From: a bacterium
GTDB lineage: Bacteria; Patescibacteriota; Minisyncoccia; UBA6257; JAGOQP01
NCBI GenBank assembly: GCA_021780615.1
Contig: JAJXYJ010000019.1
Location: 1 to 32,858 of the forward strand
Reading direction: 5' to 3'
DNA length: 32,858 nt
In this document: in pieces, positions 1 through 6,820 of the stretch
Layout of the letters: every line of letters begins with the position of its first letter
How positions within the stretch are numbered: position 1 is the stretch's first letter
Made by a program: the position numbers and the translations under genes
Notes under the pieces: model-generated
Told to the model about the DNA's origin: nothing
The model's input: the letters and a program-made list of their open reading frames with translations, nothing else
Databases searched by the model: none

Positions 1-2970
1 TGCCGTTAAGGTAAGTGTCGTAGACAGCGTTCCCAGATCGCTTGCCGGCGATGCCGAAAGCATACAGGTCAAAAGATTTGGAAGCGGAGTTTGATTAATT
101 ATCACCGTTGCCTGATTAGACACAACCGTGTTTCCTCCGCCGGTGCCCGTGACCGTAAATGGATATGAACCATTGGCGGCATTGGAAGATGCGGACACGG
201 TATACGCAATGCTTGTTTGCGAAGCCGGTATAACCGCGCTTGTTCCAAATGATCCGCTCAAACCAGTTCCCGAAAGATTCGATGAAACATTGACTGCGCC
301 GTTATATCCCCCACTGCGATTCACCGTGACGGTATATGCCGTCGTGCCGGGTACATTCGTTATAGTGTTTTGCGATGGAGTGACGGAAAGTGTGAATGAA
401 GTAGGAGTAGATGGTGTAATAACCACATTCACTGTCGCTGTTTGAGATAACGCTGATCCATTTGCAGCAGTTCCTACGGCAGTGACCACGAATGGATACG
501 TGCCTGGAACCGCGGTACCAAGAATAGAAAATGTCAGTCTTCGCACCGGAACAGGAGCGCCTATGGATGAAAGATTGGTGATAATGCTGTAATTAGACGC
601 AGACGCAGGAGACGAAGCGGGAGAAAATGAAATGCTGTTTGCATTCACACCGATTAAGTTACCCGCGGAAATGATTGATGATGAGCTCGTTGTTACTCCT
701 TGGGGAACAGTAATTGTTGCCGGTACTGGAGTAAGATTGAAAGATGATGCTTGTGTTGCAAGTGTTGTGGCAGTCACTACATTTGAGGTTGCAATTTTAA
801 CCCCAGCAGCATTGTATGCTTCCGCAAAGTAGTAGAACGTGGAGCTTGCAGGAAGACCAGTGTCAGTAAACGAAGATCCCGGCGTTGAAGTAGTGGCAGT
901 TCTCCACAAAGGATAGGAGTTTCCTTTGGGATAGGTGTTGCTCGCATTCCAGGTATTACGATATACGGCATATGTCGTTGCACCGGTAGTCGTAAGCCCA
1001 TCAATTCGTATAGCTGAAGATGATTGCGTAGTGGCTGATATAGTTAGCGTTGGTGCAGGTGGTGCGATAACGATACTTACCGTTGCCGTTTTAGTTACCG
1101 TTGAACCATTACCGCACGTACCAACAGCGGTCGCCGTAAAGGCATAGGTGCTCGGAGAAGCATTTCTGGTGACCGAAAAGTTTAGATTTTTTGATTGCGT
1201 TGTTGGCGATGCGCTACTCACTGCAGTCAGGTACGGATAGATGCTGTAGTTAGATGCATATGATGGAGAAAATGAAAATGCTATCGGATTATTACCCGTA
1301 TCAATACCTACTATATTCGTTGCGGAGATAAGTGACGTTACTATCTCGCTCGTTCCCTGAGGAACCGTCAGTGTCGTGGGGGATGCGCTGAAATTAAACG
1401 AACACGGAGCAGGCGATGCAATAGTCACATTCACATCAGTTGTAGCTGGTATGGACTTATTCGTTACTGTCCCCACACCCGTTGCACTCGGTGTTACTTT
1501 TATCCCCGTATTTGTTCCCGGTGTTGCATTTGATGCCGCCGTCACTTTCAGTATGTGCGTATTAGGATCAACTTTTGCAGATGTTATCATCGCCTGATTT
1601 GTACCACTCACCGCCGCCTGCTGAGCATACACCACATTAGTTACATTCTGTTGCGTGGTGGTAGAAATGAGAGTGGTTACCGATGCACCGGGAGCCACAG
1701 AGAGTGTGGGGGATGCCGCGGTGATGGCAAGAGTTTCGGGTTGTGATGCCTGACAAGTGACCGTCACTGGCACACTCACCGATGATCCTTGATATGAGAA
1801 TGTGATGTTTTCAGATTGATTGCTTCCCGTGCATGAGCTGGTGCTGAATATGTATGTCGGCGGAACGGATGAAGGAGTTGATTGGGTAATTTTTACAGAA
1901 TCTCCGGATCGATAAGCCAATATCCCTGGAGAGTACGGCTGTCCCAAAGTCAGAAGCGTTAAACTCACCTCAGTTCCCGGACACGTGCCACTGCTTGTAG
2001 GTTGTTGCGTACAAAACGTCCAATTGCCTCCCGCCTGAGAAGGAATATTTGAAAGAACATGAGAACTATCCATACTGCCTTGAAGCGTTGCCTGATACGA
2101 AACATTTCCCGCCTGTACTGCGGCGGATACACCCGGCAGCTGCATGGTGTTAAAAAGACCGTAACGAGGATCGGACACAATGACAGAGTTTCCACTGTAT
2201 ACGCCATTGTTATATCCCGAAGGAAAACTTAAAAACAATGCCGCCATGTTGTTGGTTGTTTGTCCCGTCGTCAAATTTCTATAGTAATAATATCCATATG
2301 GATTAACCACAGTGGCATTGCCCAACTGAGTCACTTGAGGAGGTTGCTGTTGGACGCCCTGTGCATGCACGTAGGTTCCCGGTGTCGGTGTCACAGAAAC
2401 ATTAGGATCGCCGACAATATTAGTGCTGCCATTAAGTAAAGCGACAGCAAATGTATTGCCCCCAGAAACAGTCACTGATGCGGGGTTGGTGCTAAGAGTA
2501 GCTATCCGATTGGTTACCCTAATGGTAAAAGAAAGAATCCCCGATACTGATTGACTGACAGTAGGAGGAAGACCATTGGTAAAAGGTCCGGCGTTATATT
2601 CAACATACATGGTGTATGTTCCAAGCTGCATACTTGCCGGTACATTGAGCGTAAAGCTATTGGGATAATTAAAGCTATAATTACTGACGCTCATGCCACT
2701 GGGAGGTGTTGGCTGACTGCTGATCCACGCATAACAACCATTTTGATTACTGTATGTAGTACACTGTATCGATATAGGGGCGAGTTGATATAAGTGGTTA
2801 TTGTCCGGACGGACAAGGCTGACAACAGCTGTGCCACCTTGTGTAACCGTTACATCATTGATGTGCAGGGGGCCGCTTAAGACACCAGTTGCCTGCACAT
2901 GATGTGCCACAACAGCAAAAGAACCGACCGCAAAAATTGCTAAAGCAAAAAGAAAAACTTTTTTAATCAT
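1..2970 (-). CDS. Large secreted Ig-like/fibronectin type III repeat protein (3' end beyond window)
   Basis: An uninterrupted minus-strand frame of 990 codons starts at ATG 2970 and runs off the left edge, so the C-terminus is missing. I checked every in-frame triplet and saw no stop. Residues 1-27 are a signal peptide (two Lys, hydrophobic stretch, end near HHVQA). The rest is rich in Ser, Thr, Val, Ala and Gly, as in beta-sandwich surface proteins. A module of about 115 residues starting near residue 523 (FNFSASPTTLTVPQG) returns near residue 739 (FNLTPVPATITVPQG). A fibronectin type III-like domain (about 638-732) lies between them, and a related Ig-like module follows at about 857-957. 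The product is probably exported and may act in adhesion or as a surface layer. No catalytic motif was seen. The family is unnamed; the domain calls rest on pattern only. Confidence 0.85.
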   Translation of the reverse strand, partial: MIKKVFLFALAIFAVGSFAVVAHHVQATGVLSGPLHINDVTVTQGGTAVVSLVRPDNNHLYQLAPISIQCTTYSNQNGCYAWISSQPTPPSGMSVSNYSFNYPNSFTLNVPASMQLGTYTMYVEYNAGPFTNGLPPTVSQSVSGILSFTIRVTNRIATLSTNPASVTVSGGNTFAVALLNGSTNIVGDPNVSVTPTPGTYVHAQGVQQQPPQVTQLGNATVVNPYGYYYYRNLTTGQTTNNMAALFLSFPSGYNNGVYSGNSVIVSDPRYGLFNTMQLPGVSAAVQAGNVSYQATLQGSMDSSHVLSNIPSQAGGNWTFCTQQPTSSGTCPGTEVSLTLLTLGQPYSPGILAYRSGDSVKITQSTPSSVPPTYIFSTSSCTGSNQSENITFSYQGSSVSVPVTVTCQASQPETLAITAASPTLSVAPGASVTTLISTTTQQNVTNVVYAQQAAVSGTNQAMITSAKVDPNTHILKVTAASNATPGTNTGIKVTPSATGVGTVTNKSIPATTDVNVTIASPAPCSFNFSASPTTLTVPQGTSEIVTSLISATNIVGIDTGNNPIAFSFSPSYASNYSIYPYLTAVSSASPTTQSKNLNFSVTRNASPSTYAFTATAVGTCGNGSTVTKTATVSIVIAPPAPTLTISATTQSSSAIRIDGLTTTGATTYAVYRNTWNASNTYPKGNSYPLWRTATTSTPGSSFTDTGLPASSTFYYFAEAYNAAGVKIATSNVVTATTLATQASSFNLTPVPATITVPQGVTTSSSSIISAGNLIGVNANSISFSPASSPASASNYSIITNLSSIGAPVPVRRLTFSILGTAVPGTYPFVVTAVGTAANGSALSQTATVNVVITPSTPTSFTLSVTPSQNTITNVPGTTAYTVTVNRSGGYNGAVNVSSNLSGTGLSGSFGTSAVIPASQTSIAYTVSASSNAANGSYPFTVTGTGGGNTVVSNQATVIINQTPLPNLLTCMLSASPASDLGTLSTTLTLTA

Positions 2971-2993
2971 AATACTTAGTTTTATATGCATAT

Positions 2994-3038
2994 AGTATAC
3001 ACCATAGTGTTTTGTGAAGGAAATACAGCTGTGCATAA
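2994..3038 (-). promoter_or_regulatory. Promoter of the adhesin gene with upstream DnaA-box-like site
   Basis: The minus strand has a perfect TATACT -10 at 2994-2999, preceded by ATGGTG as in the promoter at 4454. No good -35 is seen. TTATGCACA, a DnaA-box match, lies at 3030-3038, 30 bp upstream of the -10. The start codon is about 24 bp downstream of the -10, with no Shine-Dalgarno sequence. Confidence 0.5.
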
Positions 3039-3055
3039 CGGATAATGGGTAATAC

Positions 3056-3180
3056 AATTTCGAATTTCGATTTACGAATTTCGAATGGAAGAGATTAAAA
3101 GATAGTAATTAGGGAGAGAATTTCGAATTTTGAATGAAAGAAGGGGAATTAGTAATTAGTAAGCGGTAATTAGTAAAGTG
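3056..3180. repeat. Heptad-periodic AT-rich repeat (three blocks)
   Basis: Block 1 (3056-3083) reads AATTTCG, AATTTCG, ATTTACG, AATTTCG in register. Block 2 (3119-3132) reads AATTTCG, AATTTTG. Block 3 (3147-3174) reads AATTAGT, AATTAGT, AAGCGGT, AATTAGT. All three keep an exact 7-bp period although the unit sequence differs. Confidence 0.8.
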
Positions 3181-3202
3181 AAGGATTTATCATTGACGAA
3201 GT

Positions 3203-3300
3203 GCAGATGCTTCGTGGAACCTGCACTGAGCAGAAGCGAATGTGCTCAGCATGACGAAGAAAGAATGTCATCCTGATCCGCCTTGGGCGGAGAAGGATCT
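3203..3300. repeat. Two head-to-head dispersed-repeat-like units
   Basis: Unit 2 (3267-3300, plus) begins GTCATCCTGATCCGCC and ends GAAGGATCT, with CCGCC/GGCGG hairpin arms. Unit 1 (about 3254 back to 3203, minus) begins GTCATGCTGAGCA and runs into GAAGCATCTGC. It contains CTGAGCA/TGCTCAG and GTGCAG/CTGCAC arms. The frame GTCATnCTGA...GAnGnATCT resembles short dispersed repeats common in many bacterial genomes. Confidence 0.55.
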
Positions 3301-3320
3301 AAACTTCGTTACATTAAAAT

Positions 3321-3368
3321 AAAAAAAAACAAAAAGGCCCTGGTGTACGGTAGGAACACGCAGGGCAC
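3321..3368 (-). terminator. Rho-independent terminator of the T9SS-tail gene
   Basis: On the minus strand GCCCTG (3361-3366) pairs with CAGGGC (3337-3342). A long T tract follows (3335 down to 3321). It begins a few bases after the stop codon at 3372. Confidence 0.8.
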
Positions 3369-3371
3369 TTT

Positions 3372-4322
3372 TCATTTCAAAAGAACCATTTTTTTGACAA
3401 TCCGCTGGGAGCCGGATGTCAAAATATAAAAGTATGTTCCTGACGCAAGGTGAGAAGCGTCAAAGACCACCGTGTGACGGCCTGCAGATTGGTAACCGTC
3501 GACAAGAATGCTTACTTCTTGCCCAAGGGTATTAAAAACGGAGAGTTTAACGTCGCCTGCTTTGGCAACGTCATAGTCAATCCGCGTGGACGGATTGAAG
3601 GGATTGGGGTAGTTCTGGTAGAGATGGAAATTAGCAGGAACAACCGGCATAGGAGGAACGATATCCGCAATGGAATCATCTCCAAAGGTATCCTGATAGA
3701 TCACCTGCCCGTTTTTATAGCATTCGAAATTGTCTACACGGACAACAATCCCGCTATACAAGGAATCCCGAAAGTAGACATCTATGAGAAACCCATACTT
3801 TCCCCATTTTGTTATGGGTCCTGGAGGGTTCGCGAGATATCCCGTCGGGATAGAAAAGTGAACCCATTTTCCATTCAAATATCCGAGAGCAGGAGCAGTT
3901 GACCACCCTGACCCTGAGATGGTGAGATAGGAAAAAGAGGTATCCAAATCCCCATCGACATGGATCAATCTCATATCAACAGAAATGCTGTCGGGAGTGT
4001 TAATGCTGTCCCGCAATGTTTTCAGCCAAATATTCCACAGTTCATAGCGATACGAACCATGATATACGACGGTATCTCCTCCCAAAACAAGAATGCGAGG
4101 ATTTCCATAGAGATGAAAATCCTGAGCCTTGGAGGACTGGAACCCGGAATCAACGACGGATGAGTAAGTTGCCGCCGAATCAATGGCGGGATACCATCCC
4201 CAGATTTTAAATCCGTTCACCGTATCCCACATGGAGGGGTGCGGCGTATTTCCTAAGTTTTGCGCCTGTGCGGCACATAACATAGAAAATAAAATCGCAA
4301 AAAGAATAACAAACTTTTTCAT
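3372..4322 (-). CDS. Secreted protein with a C-terminal T9SS type A sorting domain
   Basis: The product has 316 aa. Residues 1-20 form a clear signal peptide (MKKF..., cleavage near CAAQAQ). Residues about 21-225 are a beta-rich domain with many aromatics and the phrase VRVDNFECYKNGQ, which suggests a jelly-roll or carbohydrate-binding fold; this is inference. The last ~85 residues (about 232-316) are a textbook type IX sorting tail: YQNYPNPFNPST, then DVKLSVFNTLGQEV, SGTYFYIL and a final KKMVLLK. Such tails direct export across the outer membrane and attachment to the surface in Bacteroidota, Ignavibacteria and relatives. CPR bacteria are not known to have that machinery, so horizontal transfer or a reused domain is likely. 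The gene has a strong Shine-Dalgarno sequence (AAGGAGGG, about 4 nt before ATG), its own promoter and its own terminator: a one-gene unit. Confidence 0.9.
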   Translation of the reverse strand: MKKFVILFAILFSMLCAAQAQNLGNTPHPSMWDTVNGFKIWGWYPAIDSAATYSSVVDSGFQSSKAQDFHLYGNPRILVLGGDTVVYHGSYRYELWNIWLKTLRDSINTPDSISVDMRLIHVDGDLDTSFSYLTISGSGWSTAPALGYLNGKWVHFSIPTGYLANPPGPITKWGKYGFLIDVYFRDSLYSGIVVRVDNFECYKNGQVIYQDTFGDDSIADIVPPMPVVPANFHLYQNYPNPFNPSTRIDYDVAKAGDVKLSVFNTLGQEVSILVDGYQSAGRHTVVFDASHLASGTYFYILTSGSQRIVKKMVLLK

Positions 4323-4453
4323 TGTTCCCTCCTTAGGGAATATTTCCGCCTTGAAGCGGAAGGGTTTTAAAATGCTCTAAAAAAACTGGAATCAGCACGT
4401 ATCCGCTCATCGGAACATACTTTTTATTCAGTTTTCAAAGGTTAGCTGGTTAT

Positions 4454-4496
4454 ACTATACACCATTTTCACGATTTTTGCAAGTACCTGTGGATAA
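4454..4496 (-). promoter_or_regulatory. Strong promoter of the T9SS-tail gene with upstream TTATCCACA
   Basis: Minus strand: TTGCAA (4477-4482), a 17-bp spacer, TATAGT (4454-4459). A perfect DnaA-box sequence TTATCCACA (4488-4496) sits 5 bp upstream of the -35. The leader is about 125 nt and ends in a good Shine-Dalgarno sequence. Confidence 0.75.
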
Positions 4497-4533
4497 GTCA
4501 AAAAGGCACGCAAAAAGCGGCTTTTAAACCGCT

Positions 4534-4562
4534 TTGATGTATAAAAATAAAAGGTGTATACT
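4534..4562 (+). promoter_or_regulatory. Promoter of the 118-aa hypothetical gene (leaderless)
   Basis: TTGATG (4534-4539), a 17-bp spacer, TATACT (4557-4562). The ATG follows after only 8 bp, so the transcript should begin at or within a few nucleotides of the start codon. An inverted repeat AAAGCGG/CCGCTTT lies just upstream (about 4515-4535). Confidence 0.8.
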
Positions 4563-4570
4563 TCATTCAT

Positions 4571-4927
4571 ATGAATAAAGATCTATTCATTCACCATCTT
4601 GAAAAACAAGCCCCACATCTTCATAGAAAGATAGGAGAAGGACTGTATGCCGATGCCCTTCAGTTATTGGAAATACAACCATCGCAAGAGAAAACAAGAT
4701 ACCTGAACACAATCGTATTACAAGGCATTGCCATGCTGGAGCGCGGAGAAAAAGAAAGCGCATCAAGTCTATTTCTTCTTTTAAGCGAGCTACCAGACAT
4801 ACCCGACATACAAAAAAACTTTTGTCTTGATGCCATGCTTGTGGCGGAGGATGATTTTGAAGGATCGTTCTCATCAATGCAAGAGCTTACGACATATTTT
4901 AATGAACATATAAAAGCCCGAGAATGA
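4571..4927 (+). CDS. Hypothetical small helical protein, 118 aa
   Basis: A plus-strand gene in a mostly minus-strand window. The product is soluble, with no signal peptide or membrane segment. It reads as a series of amphipathic helices with TPR-like spacing (a repeated alanine/leucine pattern such as GLYADALQLL and GIAMLERGEKESASSLFLLL), so a small helical-repeat adaptor is possible; this is inference. The start at 4571 is supported by a consensus promoter 8 bp upstream and by the absence of a Shine-Dalgarno site. It is transcribed divergently from the T9SS-tail gene. Its last codons form one arm of the terminator shared with the convergent small gene at 4945. I do not recognise the family. 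Confidence 0.75.
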   Translation: MNKDLFIHHLEKQAPHLHRKIGEGLYADALQLLEIQPSQEKTRYLNTIVLQGIAMLERGEKESASSLFLLLSELPDIPDIQKNFCLDAMLVAEDDFEGSFSSMQELTTYFNEHIKARE

Positions 4928-4937
4928 ATCGGGCTTT
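4913..4937. terminator. Shared terminator between convergent small genes
   Basis: AAAGCCCG (4913-4920) pairs with CGGGCTTT (4930-4937). It overlaps the end of the 118-aa gene. On the minus strand TTTTATAT follows, so it mainly serves the 67-aa gene at 4945-5148. Confidence 0.7.
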
Positions 4938-4944
4938 AAGATAT

Positions 4945-5148
4945 CTATTTCTGATCCTTTCCCGGAGTAGACCCTCCGCTTTGAACGTTGCCATCCTTAT
5001 CGTAGTTTATCCATGTATGCTGATGATCTTCTTTGCTGCTATCGTTTGTACGAAGACTTTCATATTTTGAAGACCCGTCATCATATTGGGTTGTTTTCTC
5101 CGTCATAGACTCTCCTCCACCAACGTCAAACCAATCTTTCCATCCCAT
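4945..5148 (-). CDS. Hypothetical small hydrophilic protein, 67 aa
   Basis: I chose ATG 5148 because AGGAGGTGA, a near-perfect Shine-Dalgarno site, lies 8 nt before it; an in-frame GTG at 5157 is too close to that site. The protein starts MGWKDWFDVGGGES. It continues with a polar, Asp/Ser/Gly-rich stretch (YDDGSSKYES, INYDKDGNVQSGG), with no signal peptide, membrane span or cysteine. It looks largely unstructured. It has its own promoter (5203-5230) and a terminator shared with the convergent gene on its left. The family is unknown to me. The strong ribosome site suggests high expression. Confidence 0.7.
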   Translation of the reverse strand: MGWKDWFDVGGGESMTEKTTQYDDGSSKYESLRTNDSSKEDHQHTWINYDKDGNVQSGGSTPGKDQK

Positions 5149-5202
5149 TCTTCTCACCTCCTCTCAGGAAAATTGTTTTAGATTTTGTGTACTATGATGT
5201 TT

Positions 5203-5244
5203 ATTATGAACCGTTTTTCAAAATGTGCAACCCCCTGTGGATAA
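5203..5244 (-). promoter_or_regulatory. Promoter of the 67-aa gene with upstream TTATCCACA
   Basis: Minus strand: TTGCAC (5225-5230), a 16-bp spacer, CATAAT (5203-5208). TTATCCACA (5236-5244) lies 5 bp upstream of the -35, exactly the same spacing as at 4477-4496. Confidence 0.6.
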
Positions 5245-5307
5245 CTCAAAAAGAGGCTTGTGGGAAGCCAAGAATGAGACTTTCTGAACCAAAAATAAAA
5301 GAGTGCA

Positions 5308-5430
5308 TATAAACGAATCGACACACAGCCAGTGAGCAGGAATAGAGACACTTACAAAAAATGCCTATATCAGAAGCTCTCATACAGACACTCACAAAAG
5401 GTCTAAGCGGGTAATAATGCCCGCTTTTTT
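5308..5430 (+). ncRNA. Possible short plus-strand transcript (or 17-codon ORF)
   Basis: A plus-directed terminator (5405-5430) has no annotated plus-strand gene before it. The likely transcript starts after TATAAA (5308-5313, weak -35) and is about 110 nt. It contains ATG 5361 to TAA 5414 (MPISEALIQTLTKGLSG), whose stop lies in the terminator stem. It also carries a direct repeat AGACACTyACAAAA (about 5346 and 5386). Whether it is an RNA or a micropeptide gene cannot be told. Confidence 0.35.
5405..5430 (+). terminator. Rho-independent terminator, plus strand
   Basis: AAGCGGG (5405-5411) pairs with CCCGCTT (5420-5426), followed by TTTTTTATTT. On the minus strand no T tract follows, so it points rightward and does not serve the M16 gene. 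Confidence 0.75.
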
Positions 5431-5460
5431 ATTTCTTAAAAATATACTAAAACCATTCAA

Positions 5461-6699
5461 TCAATCCTCAAACGGGTTTTCTTTCCCAAATGCCGTGACA
5501 AACATATCGTCCTTTGAGAGATACTTATTTTTTATAGCAACAAATTCATCATAGGAGAAAGAATCAATGACGTGAAACATATCTTCGGGCGTTACCATGC
5601 TTCCTGCAAGCTTTTTATATATCCATAACATACCCACCTCATAATAAGGGTCGTTTAACAGCCGTGCAAATACATTTTTAAATTGCTCTTTAAGTTCGTT
5701 AAAAATATTTTTCACATACAGCTCATCACACGAAGAAATGAGTTCCGGCAACAATGCGAGCACCTTCTTTGGTTCGGTGGTTCCGGCAACAATGCGCATC
5801 AGCGTCACATCTTGATACGGGGTAGCACTAGCGCTCACGGCATATATGAGCCCGCCCTTATGGCGTAATTCCTGTTTAAGGAACGGCGCTTTGCCATACG
5901 TTAATATATTTGCAATAAAACTCAACAATAATGCCTCCCTGACGCCTGCGCGGGGATACAAAAAACTAAAAAATAATTTTGTTTGCACGCGAGGTAACGC
6001 CACGAATGTATGGCCATTTTTTTGTTCAGGAACCGGTTGCATTTCCTCTTCATGCAACTCGCTATTCCACCGCATAAAATATTTTTGAGCCAAAGAAATA
6101 GCTTCCGCGTGAGATATATTTCCCACAAGAACGAGAGTACTCCGCTGAGGAATAATATATTTTTTATAATACGCGCGCAGGCGTTCAACGGTTGCGTGAG
6201 CAATACTTTCTTCGTTTCCCATGGGATTATGGGAAAGCGGATGATCACCGAACACGAAAGCATCTGATTCAGCAAGCATACGGCCGTTGTCATCGTCATA
6301 AAAACGATGAAGTTCTTCAAGAATGATTTTCTTTTCGGTTTCAAGCATCTGCGGATCAAGAAGCGGTGCTACCGCCATATCCGACATGATTTCAAAAAGA
6401 TTTTCAAAACGGTTGCGGACAACCTGCACATGCAGGCGCAGGCTTTCAGAGCTTGTGGTTGCGTTGGAATATGCCCCCGCACGATCAATGACATCCCCCA
6501 GTTGTTGCGGCGATGGCAGTTTTTGTGTTGCTTTAACAAGCATATGCTCCAGTATATGCGCGTATCCCCGCTCATCTGACTGCTCATAACGAGAGCCCGC
6601 TTTTATACACAAAGATGCTGTGACAATATCAGCATTTTTGTCCTCAGCTGTAATAATAGACAGCCCATTTGCAAGTTTTGATTCTTGATATAGCTTCAT
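5461..6699 (-). CDS. M16 family zinc metalloprotease
   Basis: The product has 412 aa from ATG 6699; the upstream in-frame TTG is not needed and conflicts with the -10 box. The inverted zinc motif HxxEH is present as H48-I-L-E51-H52 inside GYAHILEHML. The third zinc ligand is expected at E128 in EKKIILEEL, 76-77 residues later as in the family. The C-terminal half is the second, inactive M16 domain with GGLIYAVSA. The length fits single-domain-pair, MPP-beta/YmxG-like peptidases. No signal peptide is seen, so it probably acts in the cytoplasm or near the membrane on peptides or misfolded proteins. A TATAAT box (6713-6718) is 13 bp before the start. It has no obvious operon partner. Confidence 0.9.
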   Translation of the reverse strand: MKLYQESKLANGLSIITAEDKNADIVTASLCIKAGSRYEQSDERGYAHILEHMLVKATQKLPSPQQLGDVIDRAGAYSNATTSSESLRLHVQVVRNRFENLFEIMSDMAVAPLLDPQMLETEKKIILEELHRFYDDDNGRMLAESDAFVFGDHPLSHNPMGNEESIAHATVERLRAYYKKYIIPQRSTLVLVGNISHAEAISLAQKYFMRWNSELHEEEMQPVPEQKNGHTFVALPRVQTKLFFSFLYPRAGVREALLLSFIANILTYGKAPFLKQELRHKGGLIYAVSASATPYQDVTLMRIVAGTTEPKKVLALLPELISSCDELYVKNIFNELKEQFKNVFARLLNDPYYEVGMLWIYKKLAGSMVTPEDMFHVIDSFSYDEFVAIKNKYLSKDDMFVTAFGKENPFED

Positions 6700-6712
6700 T
6701 ACAGTTACAATT

Positions 6713-6718
6713 ATTATA
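6713..6718 (-). promoter_or_regulatory. -10 box of the M16 protease gene
   Basis: A perfect TATAAT on the minus strand, 13 bp before ATG 6699. No good -35 was seen. It overlaps the stop codon of the ASCH-like remnant. Confidence 0.5.
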
Positions 6719-6809
6719 TCTGATACCAACGTGACTTGATTGATTTTTGTCCGGATAAAATCTTAGGAATGAGCCCCCACGATTTTTTCATGATGGCAAG
6801 GTGGTGCAT
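6714..6809 (-). pseudogene. Truncated ASCH/PUA-like gene remnant, 31 codons
   Basis: ATG 6809 opens a 31-codon frame reading MHHLAIMKKSWGLIPKIL, SGQKSIKSRWYQI, then TAA. From memory this matches the N-terminus of ASCH-domain (PUA-like RNA-binding) proteins common in CPR genomes, where KILSGEKTIESRWY continues into more than 100 further residues. Here the frame stops right after SRWY, so only a 5' stub survives. It lies between the DUF559 cassette (11 bp upstream) and the M16 promoter, which may have replaced the missing part. The family call is from recall, not a search. Confidence 0.5.
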
Positions 6810-6820
6810 GGGAGATAGAT

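Larger units (their letters stand above)
2971..3371. other. Intergenic spacer, 400 bp
   Basis: No gene was found here. From left to right it holds the adhesin promoter (to 3038), three blocks of 7-bp periodic repeats (3056-3180), a pair of GTCATnCTGA-type repeat units (3203-3300) and the terminator of the T9SS-tail gene (3321-3368). Confidence 0.7.
5149..5460. other. Intergenic spacer, 312 bp
   Basis: It holds the 67-aa gene's ribosome site and promoter (to 5244), a GGCTT/AAGCC hairpin near 5253-5266, a possible plus-strand promoter and a short transcription unit ending in a strong terminator at 5405-5430. No conventional gene is present. Confidence 0.6.
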
